A stretch of 64,000 bases of DNA. Origin: Streptomyces sp. NBC_01591 (GTDB lineage Bacteria; Actinomycetota; Actinomycetes; Streptomycetales; Streptomycetaceae). The DNA lies in assembly GCF_035918155.1 (NCBI RefSeq), contig NZ_CP109327.1, forward strand, positions 62,001 to 126,000, written 5' to 3'. How positions within the stretch are numbered: position 1 is the stretch's first letter; each line of letters opens with the position of its first letter. This document shows, one piece after another, positions 8,687 to 17,695 of the stretch. The translations under genes and the position numbers were made by a program. A model generated the notes under the pieces. The model ran no database searches. It was not told the origin of the DNA and saw nothing but the letters and a program-made list of their open reading frames with translations.

Positions 8687-9529
8687 GATCGTGCCTCCGT
8701 TCGCCGGGAAGTACTTGGCGTGCGCGTACCAGACAGGGGCGAACGTGCAGGCCGTCCTGAACTTGTAGGCGTCCAGCTTGAACTTGGCACCATTCTTCTT
8801 GAAGTCGTTCCTCGTGAGCTCGACTCTCAGTGCCTGGCTGAGGTGGCGCTGGAGGATGGAGTCAAGCAGGTTGGTCGCCAGGGCCTGGGCCGCGCTGGTG
8901 TGGCCGTCCCGCAACGCGTCCACGACGTCCAGGGCGAAGCTACGGACATCCTGAAGGTCGGGGTGCCTAACCTCTTCCAGGGCATCCTCGCAGCTGTTGA
9001 CGATGCCATTCCAGCGCTGCCCGATGAGCCGTCTGCGGGCAGCGGCGTCGGGAGCCTCCAGGAGAACCTGAACCGTGCTTGGTCCGGGAACCCACATGAG
9101 CGGGATCCCCTCATCGACAAGGAGCGTCTCCATCTCGTCGAGCCTGGGCGCCAGCTCTCGCAGGTTCTCCGGGTAGATACTCCGGGCTGCTTCGGCCAGC
9201 GAGGAGAAGACCTGGTGCCAACGCGCGGTCTGGAAGGTCGCAGCTGTAAGCGGTGCGAGGGCCCGTGTGATCGCGTCGTTGAAACCAGTCAGGTCAACCA
9301 TGTCGAAACGCATGGCCTCTACCGCGGCGGTGAGTTCCGAGGTTGGGATGGCCACACGTGGGACGGCAAGCCCGGCAACGAGCCTTGACAGATGACTCTG
9401 CTGCTCACGGTACGGATTGAGGATCGACTTGTAGAAGCCAGACAGGTCCGGCAGGACAATCCGGGAAAGGTCTATTCCTCCGAGCGTCTCGTCCTCCGGC
9501 TCCGGCTCCGGCTCACACTGCTTGTTCAT
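8687..9529 (-). pseudogene. 5' part of conserved actinobacterial gene of unknown function
   Basis: About 280 codons of a soluble, helical protein starting MNKQCEPEPEPEDETLGG. The acidic, repetitive N-terminus is followed by a long alpha-helical body and ends at KYFPANGGTI, where IS3-a was inserted. Six further codons and a stop at 8666 come from the IS end. The true C-terminus is at 7031-7166, giving an original protein of roughly 325 residues. The C-terminal GRHxSAHG...Y..INAVYALML pattern recurs in actinobacterial hypothetical proteins, but I cannot name a function. Confidence 0.75.
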
Positions 9530-9644
9530 GGCCGCATGCTCGCATATCGCAGACAGGGCAAGTCACCTATTTTCGGCAGCATCCAGAGCCCTGCCCTCGA
9601 ACCACAGACACGGCGTTCCAGTCGTCGAAGGTGCCGGTCATGTA

Positions 9645-9845
9645 GTGGCCGACGAGCCGGGACCTGCTGTCGGGCTCACCGGCACCGGCATCTTCATCAG
9701 CCTCACCTACGGATCCCTCATCGCCTCGTCCGACGGCCACGGCTTCACCTACTGGCTGTTCATCACCATGCTCGTCGCCTGCAACATCGGTGCCTTCTGT
9801 GTGACTCTCTACGTCCTCGTCCGCGGCGCGGTCGGGCGCCGTCGA
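9645..9845 (+). pseudogene. Membrane-protein fragment fused to recombinase remnant
   Basis: In frame with the following recombinase piece, this part encodes GTGIFISLTYGSLIASS and YWLFITMLVACNIGAF, two apparent membrane spans, then VTLYVLVRGAVGR. It is unrelated to the recombinase it is joined to, so a deletion or recombination joint lies near 9845. No family recognised. Confidence 0.4.
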
Positions 9846-10064
9846 ACCTGGGTGGATTCACTGCCCGAGTTCCTGGTCCCCACCGTGGTCACAGTCAAGG
9901 ACCGCCAGGTCACCCAGATGCTGCCGTTCGACAAGGCTAAGATTTTTCCCTACGCCTACCGACACACCTACGCTCAGCGGCACGCTGACGCCGGCGTCGC
10001 TCCCGATGCTCTGCAGTCACTCATGGACCATCGTCAACTGACGACCACCCAGCAGTACTACCGG
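9846..10064 (+). pseudogene. Tn554-like tyrosine recombinase, left piece with catalytic tyrosine
   Basis: Encodes VDSLPEFLVPTVVTVKDRQ through KIFPYAYRHTYAQRHADAG to HRQLTTTQQYYR. The HTY and HRQL motifs and the terminal YYR are the end of a tyrosine-recombinase catalytic domain. The N-terminal two thirds are missing. The C-terminal zinc-binding tail of the same gene is at 14655-15197. The coding sequence stops at 10064, one codon after the presumed nucleophilic tyrosine, where the 4.6-kb inner element begins. Confidence 0.8.
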
Positions 10065-10078
10065 AACTCTCAGGAATT

Positions 10079-10197
10079 GCATCAGACGGGCGAGAAACCG
10101 CAGGTCGCGAGGTCAGGGCGGGGCCTGACAAGGACTCCATCCTCCTGCAACTTGGCGTCCTGAGCTGGGAGTTTGGCGATCAGATCCCGTCTGATGC
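10079..10197. repeat. 12-bp inverted repeat ahead of the inner recombinase gene
   Basis: GCATCAGACGGG at 10079-10090 and its exact complement CCCGTCTGATGC at 10186-10197, 95 bp apart, lie between the element's left end and its first gene. They could be recombinase arm sites or a regulatory structure. Confidence 0.5.
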
Positions 10198-10221
10198 AGG
10201 ATTTGCCCTCTGAAGGGGAGG

Positions 10222-11350
10222 GTGAAAGTGGGTCTACAGCGACGTGCCGACCTGGCGGGGGCGGCTCAACTGGAGCTGGTCTCCGGGGTGGCCCAGCTGC
10301 GTCCACAGGACGCGATGGTCGAGGCGATGGTGCGGGGCTGGAGGGCCCAACAGGCCGCTCGTGGGCTCCGCGAGGACACGGTCACCGCCCGGGAACGACT
10401 CGTACGCCGGTTCCTGGAGTACACCAACGAATATCCGTGGGCCTGGGCTCCTGGCCATGTGGACGAGTGGTCACTGTGGCTGACCAGCGAGAAGCACCTC
10501 GCGCCGTCCACGATCCGCAGCTATCAGGGCAGTCTGCGCCTGTTCAGCGAGTTCTTGATCGACGGTCGTTACGGCTGGTCGGTGGCCTGCGAGGACGCCT
10601 TCGGCACTCACCCGGTGGCCATCTGCCACCGGGTGGAACACCATCGCCCACCTCAATGACTACGAGGGGCGCCCCGAGGCGAGGCCGTTCACCCGCGAGG
10701 AGATCCAGCGCTTCCTCGACTACGCCGACGACCAGGTCGAACGGGCGGTCCGGGCCAAGCGCAAGGGAGCCCTCGCCGCCTACCGCGACGCCACCCTCTT
10801 CAAGGTCATCTACGGGTGGGGTCTGCGCCGGACCGAGACATCGAAGCTGGATGTGGTGGACTTCGGGCGGAACGCGAAGGCTCCGCAGTTCGGCCGGTAC
10901 GGCACACTCAACGTCCGCTACGGCAAAGCGAAGAAGGGTCAGCCACCGCGTCGTCGGAACGTGTTGTCGGTGATGGACTGGGCGGTGGATGCGGTCGCCG
11001 ACTACGTGGAGAACGTACGGCCGCGGTTCGGCTGCGAGGACCACCCCGCGTTGTGGGTGACCGAGAGGGGCGGCCGGGTCAAGCCGGCGGAGATCAATGC
11101 CCGGTTCGTCGCCTACCGCGACGCACTGAAGCTCCCGAAGGCGCTGACGGTCCACTCCGCTCGCCATTCTTACGTCACCCACCTCACGGAGGACGGGGTT
11201 GACCGGCGGTTTCTGCAGCAGCAAGTCGGTCACGAGAATGACAGCTCTACCGCCATCTACACCCACGTCAGCGACGACTTCATGAACACGATGCTCCACA
11301 AGGCACTTGCTCCCGCGCTCGCCCCGATCCCCGCAGACAAGGACCGCTGA
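10222..11350 (+). pseudogene. Tyrosine recombinase (site-specific integrase), frameshifted
   Basis: The N-terminal SAM-like core-binding domain spans 10222-10630 (GLREDTVTARERLVRRFLEY; STIRSYQGSLRLFSEFL). After CEDAFGTHPVAICH an extra G in a GGG run (about 10631-10634) shifts the frame. The rest continues as WNTIAHLNDYEGRPEARPF to the TGA at 11348-11350. Catalytic residues are all present in the downstream frame: R in YGWGLRRTE, HSARHSYV, VGHEN and Y in STAIYTHV. GGGGAGG precedes a GTG at 10228, which may be the real start. The intact protein would have about 375 residues. It overlaps the HTH gene by ATGA-type coupling. Confidence 0.85.
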
Positions 11351-11691
11351 TGGCCGCGAAGCTCGACTACCACTGGCACCTGCGCAAGGTCATGGCCGAC
11401 CGTGGGCTCTTCTCCACCACCGACCTCATCCCGCTACTGGACAAACGGGGCATCACCCTGTCGTCCAGCCAGGTCTACCGGCTCGTCGTCGAGCGCCCCG
11501 AGCGGCTCAGCCTGAAGATCCTCATGGCCCTGCTCGACATCCTTAACTGCACCATGGACGACCTCATCGAGCCCGTCGCCGCAGCAGGTTCCGGACCAAC
11601 TACCCGGACAAGGAAGGCCGTTGGTGCCGAGACAGGTGTCGGTGACCTGCGACCCAAGCGAGCCCGCATCCGCGGTCTCGAGCGGCCGTGA
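11350..11691 (+). CDS. Small XRE/Cro-type HTH protein of the recombinase cassette
   Basis: A 113-residue protein. Residues 10-75 form a Cro/C1-type HTH: HLRKVMADRGLFSTTDL, then ITLSSSQVYRLVVERPERL and a final helix LMALLDILNCTMDDLIEPV. The basic tail is low complexity. The start overlaps the recombinase stop, and its own stop overlaps the GTG of the next gene, so the three are translationally coupled. Likely role: repressor of the cassette or accessory factor that shapes the recombination complex. Function is inferred from fold and context. Confidence 0.8.
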   Translation: MAAKLDYHWHLRKVMADRGLFSTTDLIPLLDKRGITLSSSQVYRLVVERPERLSLKILMALLDILNCTMDDLIEPVAAAGSGPTTRTRKAVGAETGVGDLRPKRARIRGLERP

Positions 11692-14144
11692 CCACACCCG
11701 GGCTCCCCGATCGGGCCGTCTGCGACCCGATCGGGCTCATCGTGGACCTGGTCGCGGCCGTCGAACATCAGCTGGAGCCTGACCGGATCCGTGCCGTGGT
11801 CGCCAGCGTCGCGGGCGGCCGCTCGAAGTCACGCCGCCTCGCGGCACATCTCTCTGAGCATCCTCGCGTGCTGAACGACGGTCGCTCGCCGGCGCCCAGG
11901 GCCGTCGGCGACCTGCTCATCGCCCTGCGTGAGGCCGGGGCCCAGAGGGTCTCGCCGCCGTGTTGCGCCGAGTGCGGCAGGCAGATGCGAACTCTCCAGC
12001 GCCGCGGTCAGGACTGGTACTGCTGGAACTGCGGGCCGCAGCCCGAGCCATGTGCTGCCTGCGGAAACGCCCGCCGGGTCGCTTCACGCGACCGGGCCGG
12101 GCGGCCACGATGCGGCAAGTGCCCGGACACCGACGGACGTGACCCCATCGCAGTGATCGGCGCCCTGATCGCCGCGCTGGACCCGCAGGCCGGACGAGAG
12201 ACGATCGCCGACGCGGTCCGCCGATCGGCGCCTCGTCCCTCCTACCAGCAGAAACTCGCCTGGACCCTGGAATCCAACCCCGCTCTGTTGACCGGGGAAG
12301 GCCACCTTGCACCCCACCGCGCGGTCCTCAAACTGATCGACCTGCTGCACGAGGCCGGCATCGCCGGGATCGTCCGGCCCTCCTGCCCCGGCTGCCACAG
12401 AGTCGTACGCATCGACAAGCCTCTGGACGGAAAGCGGGTCTGCCGCATGTGCATCTCCCACTCCCGCATCGAGGAGTGCTCGGGATGCGGAGCCCGCCGA
12501 GAGCCCGCCACCCGCGACGACCAAGGCCGGCCAGTGTGTCCGAACTGCCTGGTCAGTGCCCCGGCGAACCTGGAGACCTGCATCAACTGCGGCCGGCGAA
12601 AGGTCGTGAACACCCGCACACCGGACGGTCCGCTCTGCGCGAGCTGCCCCTCTTTGCCCACCGCGACTTGCAGCATCTGCGACGCGGAAAAGCCCTGCGG
12701 CACCTCCCGCACCACGGGTCGGCCATGGTGCCTGGACTGCCAGCATCGCTCAGCGCCGTGCTCGGCCTGCGGCGGCGTCGCGGCGGTCGTCTCCGGCACT
12801 CTCGACCAGCCCCTTTGCACGGACTGCACCGCGCTTGAGGTCTGGCACACCTGTCCCACCTGCAGCGATCCCGACTACCCGCACCCCGGCCAGTGCGCTC
12901 GCTGTCTCATCAACCGGCGCCTCAACGAGCTCCTGGGCCCTCCATCCGATGCCCTCCACCCCGCTCTCGAAGTCCTGCGGAACAACATCGCCACCGCCGA
13001 GCACCCCATCACCGCCAAGCGGTGGCTGAACAAGCCGTCCGTGTCTCCGGTTCTGGCCGACCTCGCGGCCAGCAGACGAGCCCTGACTCACGAGGCCCTC
13101 GACGAGCTGCCCGACAGCCCACCTCTCGCTCACCTCCGCCAAGTCCTCGTCGGCGTCGGTGCACTGTCCGAGCGGGACGAGTACATGGTCCGCCTCGAAC
13201 GCTTCCTCACCGGCCTTCTTGCATCACAGCAAGACCCCGAACAGCGCAAAGTCCTGCACCGGTACGCGATATGGCACCTGGTCCGGCGACTACGTCGACG
13301 CAGCAACAGCCGACCCCTGACCCCGCAGCAGTTCATGTCCGCGCGTCAACGAACCCACGCGGCCGTCGCCTTCCTGACCTGGCTGAAAGCTCACGACCTC
13401 GCCTTGGAGACCTGCCAGCAGGCCGACCTCGACCAGTGGCTCACCGACGACTCCGCCACCTACCGCCACACGGCCGGACACTTCATCCGCTGGGCTCGCA
13501 CCAACAAGCTCACCACCGTCCACGTCCCCGCCGTCCGCTGGCACGGCCCCACCCAGCCACTCGATGACGAGCATCGATGGAACGTCGCACGCCGACTCCT
13601 GCACGACGACACCCTCAAACCAGAAGACCGCCTCGCAGGACTCCTTCTCCTCCTTTACGCCCAAGGACCGTCAGCGATCAGCCGGTTGACCACCGAGGAC
13701 GTCGAGGCCAGCGCCCAGGAAGTACGTCTCCACCTTGGCGATGCCCCCGTCCGGTTGCCCGAGCCCGTCGCCGCACTGGCCCGCCTGGTTGCCGCGAACC
13801 GCAAGGGTCACGCCACCATCGGGGCCTTGACTCCGTCTCCATGGCTCTTCCCTGGCGGCCAGCCCGGACGGCCGATCAGCACCACACAGCTGACCCAGCG
13901 GCTGAACCAGCTCGGGATCCGGCCCAATCAGGCCCGCAGCACCGCGCTCTTCCAGCTCGCCACCGAGATCCCGGCCGGGATCCTCGCCCGCACGCTCGGC
14001 ATCCACACCGATGTCGCTGTCGCCTGGCAACGTCTCTCCGCGGGCGACTGGGCCACCTACGCAGCCGAGATCAGCCACAGAACAAGTCGCCACGACCACG
14101 AAATCGCGTCCGGCGACCGGTGCCGCGACTCACGACACGAATGA
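11688..14144 (+). CDS. 818-residue zinc-ribbon array fused to degenerate tyrosine-recombinase domain
   Basis: The N-terminal half holds sixteen CxxC knuckles between residues about 93 and 406 (CAEC, CWNC, CAAC, CGKC, CPGC, CRMC, CSGC, CPNC, CINC, CASC, CSIC, CLDC, CSAC, CTDC, CPTC, CARC), enough for eight zinc ribbons. A helical module at 13-92 is repeated at 152-232 (DPIGLIVDLVAAV versus DPIAVIGALIAAL), each followed by ribbons. Residues about 500-800 resemble a tyrosine recombinase: a core-binding domain with HAAVAFLTWLKAHDL, then a catalytic-like domain with LLLLYAQGPSAISRLT. The first catalytic arginine is absent and the nucleophile position reads AWQRL, though ARSTAL and LGIH may keep an arginine and a histidine. 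I infer a non-catalytic DNA-binding partner of the recombinase. Confidence 0.8.
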   Translation: MTTPGLPDRAVCDPIGLIVDLVAAVEHQLEPDRIRAVVASVAGGRSKSRRLAAHLSEHPRVLNDGRSPAPRAVGDLLIALREAGAQRVSPPCCAECGRQMRTLQRRGQDWYCWNCGPQPEPCAACGNARRVASRDRAGRPRCGKCPDTDGRDPIAVIGALIAALDPQAGRETIADAVRRSAPRPSYQQKLAWTLESNPALLTGEGHLAPHRAVLKLIDLLHEAGIAGIVRPSCPGCHRVVRIDKPLDGKRVCRMCISHSRIEECSGCGARREPATRDDQGRPVCPNCLVSAPANLETCINCGRRKVVNTRTPDGPLCASCPSLPTATCSICDAEKPCGTSRTTGRPWCLDCQHRSAPCSACGGVAAVVSGTLDQPLCTDCTALEVWHTCPTCSDPDYPHPGQCARCLINRRLNELLGPPSDALHPALEVLRNNIATAEHPITAKRWLNKPSVSPVLADLAASRRALTHEALDELPDSPPLAHLRQVLVGVGALSERDEYMVRLERFLTGLLASQQDPEQRKVLHRYAIWHLVRRLRRRSNSRPLTPQQFMSARQRTHAAVAFLTWLKAHDLALETCQQADLDQWLTDDSATYRHTAGHFIRWARTNKLTTVHVPAVRWHGPTQPLDDEHRWNVARRLLHDDTLKPEDRLAGLLLLLYAQGPSAISRLTTEDVEASAQEVRLHLGDAPVRLPEPVAALARLVAANRKGHATIGALTPSPWLFPGGQPGRPISTTQLTQRLNQLGIRPNQARSTALFQLATEIPAGILARTLGIHTDVAVAWQRLSAGDWATYAAEISHRTSRHDHEIASGDRCRDSRHE

Positions 14145-14150
14145 GATCCA

Positions 14151-14576
14151 ATGCGAACCTATCGCTACAAAGTGCAGAAGAGTGGCTTCGGACTGTTTCT
14201 CGGGATCGCAGCCGAAGCCATCCGGCTGACGGTCCCGCCAACTGCCGGCGCCCCCGTCAGCGACCGGGTCTGGCTAGACGCTTCCGAGGTCAACAACGCC
14301 TACTACGGCAGTCGGCTGACACTCACCGAGAGTGAAGTCGCCACGCTGCGAGTCGGCCTGGGCAAGGTCTCTGGCGACATCGAACTCGTCGAAAGCAGCC
14401 CTTACATACTGATCGCAGTCCGAGCACTGGAGATCTTCGAGGTCGATTACGCAGAGGTGGCCCTCGCGCCGGCGATCGCCAGGTGGGCCGAAGCGGAGTT
14501 CTCTCTGGCACCCCGCCGCTGCCACGCCACTCGCGACAGCGCTACCGGCGAGTTCACGTTGGACTGTGATGAGTGA
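14151..14576 (+). CDS. Hypothetical protein, last gene of the inner element
   Basis: A 141-residue soluble protein starting MRTYRYKVQKSGFGLFLGIA, 6 nt after the preceding gene, so probably in the same transcript. No signal peptide, membrane span or motif I recognise. A WLDASEVNNAYYG stretch and a C-terminal region with two cysteines (RCHATRD, TLDCDE) are the only landmarks. It is cargo of unknown function. Confidence 0.6.
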   Translation: MRTYRYKVQKSGFGLFLGIAAEAIRLTVPPTAGAPVSDRVWLDASEVNNAYYGSRLTLTESEVATLRVGLGKVSGDIELVESSPYILIAVRALEIFEVDYAEVALAPAIARWAEAEFSLAPRRCHATRDSATGEFTLDCDE

Positions 14577-14654
14577 CCTACATGGCCAATGGTGTCATCG
14601 GGTGCGATCACGCCCAAGGCATTCGGACAGTTCCAATACCCGACGTCACCATTA

Positions 14655-15197
14655 GTCGGCGAGAAGCGCAAGCGTGAGGCGGTGGAACGGGTCACCTCAA
14701 TGCAGTTCGACCGGAACGGCAACCGTGTCTGGCGCAAGGCACAGGCCCTGCTCGACTCCGAGCATGCCCGCCGGGCCATCGGGGAGGTCCAGGTCCCTTA
14801 TGGGCTCTGCACCGAACCCACCAACGTCCAGGCCGGTGGCCACGACTGCCCCGTCCGATTCCGCTGCGTCGGCTGCGACCACTACCGCACCGACGTCTCC
14901 TACCTTCCCGACCTGGAGGCATACCTCGCCGATCTCCTCCGCGGCCGCGAACGCCTCGCCGCATTCGCAGCCGATTCCTGGGCAAAGGACGAGGCCATGC
15001 CTTCCGACGAGGAGATCACGCGGGTCCGCCGCCTGATCAAACGCGTTCGGGAGGACCTGGGCGACCTCACCGAGGAGGACCAGATTCAGATCAAGGAAGC
15101 CGTCACTGTGGTCCGCCGCACCCGTCGCGTCGTCTCACTCGGCCTGCCCCGCGTTGGACCACCCGAGGGCCTCCGTCCCGAAAGGCCCGCAGGATGA
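14655..15197 (+). pseudogene. Tn554-like recombinase, right piece with zinc-binding tail
   Basis: From GTC GGC GAG at 14655 the frame encodes KRKREAVERVTSMQFDRNG, VWRKAQALLDSEHARRAIG, then a cysteine cluster (CTEP, CPVRFRCVGCDHYRTD) and a helical tail (LEAYLADLLRGRERLAAF; EEITRVRRLIKRVREDL). This is the C-terminal domain of the recombinase whose catalytic end lies at 9846-10064. An upstream in-frame GTG at 14589 belongs to the inserted element and is not a real start. The stop overlaps the ATG of the DUF6262 gene. Confidence 0.82.
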
Positions 15198-15712
15198 CCA
15201 ATCCCATGATCGATGGAAAACGCGCAGACTCGGCCCGCCGCCGCGAACGCGTCCTCAAAGCCATCGACACCGCCGCCAAGAACGGCGGAGACATCACCGT
15301 TTCCGGTCTCGCCAGAGCCGCCCGAGTCGATCGCACCTTCCTCTATCGCCACCGCGACCTACTCGAACGCGTCCATGCCGCCGCCAACACCCCTGTCAAT
15401 GAGGGGCGAATCGCCGCGGTCAGCCGGGCTTCGCTCCAGGCTGACCTCACAAACGCGCTCGACCGTAACAAGCGCCTTGCGGCACGAGTCCGACATCTAG
15501 AGAGCCGGTTGTCCTCCCAACTCGGAGAGGCCATCTGGGCCGAATCCGGCCTCGGCACCCCGGTCGACATCGACCGGCTCCAACACCGCATCGCCCTCCT
15601 CGAACAAGAGCTCGCCACCAAGCAGGGCGAACTTGAAGAACGAACAGAAGAGTTGGATGCCTCGCGGGCGGCCAACCGGGAGTTGACCCGATCCCTAAAT
15701 TACCGGCCTTGA
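15194..15712 (+). CDS. DUF6262 family protein (Tn554 TnpC-like accessory)
   Basis: A 172-residue protein: an N-terminal HTH-like region (RVLKAIDTAAKNGGDITVSG, LARAARVDRTFLYRHRDLL) followed by a long coiled coil (residues about 95-165, LQHRIALLEQELATKQGELE). Proteins of this type follow tyrosine recombinases in Tn554-like modules and act as the third transposition protein, guiding orientation and stimulating recombination. It is intact and overlaps the stop of the broken recombinase by ATGA. With its partner disrupted, it is probably no longer functional here. Confidence 0.82.
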   Translation: MTNPMIDGKRADSARRRERVLKAIDTAAKNGGDITVSGLARAARVDRTFLYRHRDLLERVHAAANTPVNEGRIAAVSRASLQADLTNALDRNKRLAARVRHLESRLSSQLGEAIWAESGLGTPVDIDRLQHRIALLEQELATKQGELEERTEELDASRAANRELTRSLNYRP

Positions 15713-15755
15713 TCACGACCGGCCACTGTCTGAACTGAGCCAGTCAGACCATCCG

Positions 15756-15794
15756 CCCCGGTTCTCGGCGTCCTGCGTCTGTCGAGAACCGGGG
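15756..15794 (+). terminator. Strong hairpin terminator after the DUF6262 gene
   Basis: CCCCGGTTCTCG (15756-15767) pairs perfectly with CGAGAACCGGGG (15783-15794) across a 15-nt loop. No T tract follows; such GC-rich hairpins are common terminators in streptomycetes. Confidence 0.7.
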
Positions 15795-15890
15795 CACGTT
15801 ACCCGATCGGTAGCCTCCGATGCCGCAGCCGGCGCCTCCATCTCCAGGTCGGGGGCATATGGCTAATACTCCAGCCGTAGATCGTGATCT

Positions 15891-17200
15891 TCATGCCTGA
15901 GTGGCTTGTCGACGGTAGTGGCTGGCCTGGGATCGGGCCTGGTGGCGGCGCCGCCAGTCGGACCAACCGAGCCGGTGGGCGGCATCGTGGACGGGTCGGA
16001 CAACGAGTGTGATGAACAGGCGCTGGATCTCGTTGCAGGTGAGCGGAATGAGGGCATCGGGTGCGGGGCGGGTGTGCTCGTCTGCGCGTACGACGGCGAG
16101 GAAGGCGTGCGCGAGCATGGCGAGGGTGACCCAGCGGGACCAGGAGGCATAGCGGCGGACCTGGTGCTCGTCGAGCGCGGCCAGGCCCTTGCCCGACTGG
16201 AAGAACTCCTCCACCCGCCATCTTGATCCAGCGACTCTGACCAGCACGGTCAGCGGCACGGGTGCGCGCGAGTAGCAGCGGTAGTAGGCGAGTTCGCCGG
16301 TGCTGCGGTTACGGCGGATCAGCAGCTGACGACTCCCGGGTCGGGGGTCGGCGAGGTCGATGACTGCCCAGTCGTAGAAACGGTGGCCCTTGGCCCCGGC
16401 CCCTGTGGAGAGCTTCTGCCAGGCCCGCTTGGGCACCTTCTTGGCCAGGGTGTCCGCGCGGAACTTCCCGGCGCCGGTGGTGACTTCGTGCGAGCAGGCC
16501 ACCGCGAGGACGTAGCCGGTGCCGCGTTCCTCCAGTGCGGTTCGCAGCCTGGGGTTGCCGCCGTAGACCTCGTCGCCGGCGACCCATGCGGCCTGGTGGC
16601 CGGCGTCCAGGAACCGGGCAACCATACGAGTGGCCAGTTCCGGCTTGGTGGCGAAGGCGGTGTCCTGGTCGAGTCCGGCATCCCGGCAGCGGTCAGGGTC
16701 GGAGGTCCATGAACGCGGGACGTACAGTTCCCGGTCCACTGCCGCGTGCCCGCGCCGGCCGGCGTAGACCAGGTAGACGGCGACCTGGCATTTTCGATCC
16801 TGCCCGCGGTGCCGGTGTACTGGCGCTGAACGCCGACCGTGCCGGTGCCCTTCTTCACGTCCCCGGTCTCGTCGACCACCAGTACCGCCTGGTCGTCGTG
16901 CAGGTGGTCCACCACGTAGTCACACACATCGTCGCGGACCCGGTCGGCGTCCCACTTGGCCCGCCCCAGCAGATGCTGCATGCCGTCCGGGGTCCTCTCC
17001 CCGGCCCATTCGGCGATGGTCCAGCAGTTCTTGCGCGGCAGGTCCGACAGCAGTCCGAGCACCAACTTCCGGACCCGGAACCGAGGTTCGACCCGTGTGA
17101 ACCGTCCCGCTATCCGGCTCATCAGGCCCTCGAACGCCTCCTGCCAGCGGGCAGGGTCTACGCTGTGACCTGCGGCCACCGCGTGATCGTTTGTCTTCAC
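15891..17200 (-). pseudogene. IS701 family transposase, one frameshift
   Basis: The N-terminal part (from GTG 17200; PARWQEAFEGLMSRIAGRF, then LVLGLLSDLPRKNCWTIAEW) carries the first catalytic Asp in LVVDETGDVKKG. One base is missing from a CCC run near 16785, where GCCCAG became GCCAG, shifting the frame. The rest (VYLVYAGRRGHAAVDRELY, AAWVAGDEVYGGN, SRWRVEEFFQSGKG) continues to 15891 and includes the second Asp and the Glu. The intact protein would have about 435 residues. Probably inactive unless the deletion is a sequencing error. Confidence 0.85.
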
Positions 17201-17289
17201 ACACCGATGATCAACGGGTGGCCGCACCCGTCTCCACAGCGCGTCGGGGTCGCGCAGCGCCCGCCCGCCGTCCTGTGTCAGGAGGACAT

Positions 17290-17695
17290 GTGCAACGTGG
17301 CGAAGTCTGGTGGGTGGAGTTCGACGAGCGGCGGCCGGTCGTGCTGCTGTCGGGAGACGACGCGTCCGGGATCCGGGTGATGCAGGTCGTCGCTCGGGCG
17401 GGTGTCGACATCACCGATCTGGGCGTCGAAGTGGCAGTAGGCGCCGTGGAAGGACTGCCCTTTGAAGGCGTGCTTCGGTTCGCGTTCCCGCGTCCGGGGC
17501 TTTACCCCTTGCACGTGGCTGACCACCGTGTCCCGGGACGACCTGATCGAGCGGGCGGGCGCCCTGTCCTCCGCGAAACTCAGCGAGATTGAGAACGCCC
17601 TCCGTCTCGGTGAGCAGGCGAAGGAGTGGACCCCGGCGACGACCGCGAAGCTCAGCGAGATAAGGAACGCCCTCCGTCTCGGTGGACTCGGGTAG
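17290..17695 (+). pseudogene. MazF/PemK-like toxin passenger of IS701-a, frameshifted
   Basis: GTG at 17290 with GGAGGA just upstream starts VQRGEVWWVEFDERRPVVLL, the classical opening of MazF/PemK endoribonucleases (RGEVWWV...RPVVLLS). It continues to VLRFAFPRPG. An extra G in a GGGG run near 17498 shifts the frame; the true continuation is FTPCTWLTTVSRDDLIERAG to the stop at 17695. The C-terminus contains a 13-residue motif twice (AKLSEIENALRLG, AKLSEIRNALRLG). No antitoxin gene is visible. It is divergent from the transposase and inside the terminal repeats. Confidence 0.75.

Larger units (their letters stand above)
10065..14654 (+). mobile_element. Recombinase/HTH/zinc-ribbon element inserted in a Tn554-like recombinase gene
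   Basis: Removing about 4590 bp (10065-14654) rejoins TAC TAC CGG to GTC GGC GAG and restores ...QQYYR-VGEKRKREAVERV, the expected recombinase sequence. That fixes the boundaries to within a few bases. Genes inside, all on the plus strand, overlap or nearly touch: tyrosine recombinase, HTH protein, zinc-ribbon/degenerate recombinase protein and a 141-residue unknown. Possible terminal repeats are GGAACTCTCAGGAAT (10063) and, inverted, GGAACTGTCCGAAT (ending 14634). No target duplication is evident, as expected for a tyrosine-recombinase element. Confidence 0.75.
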
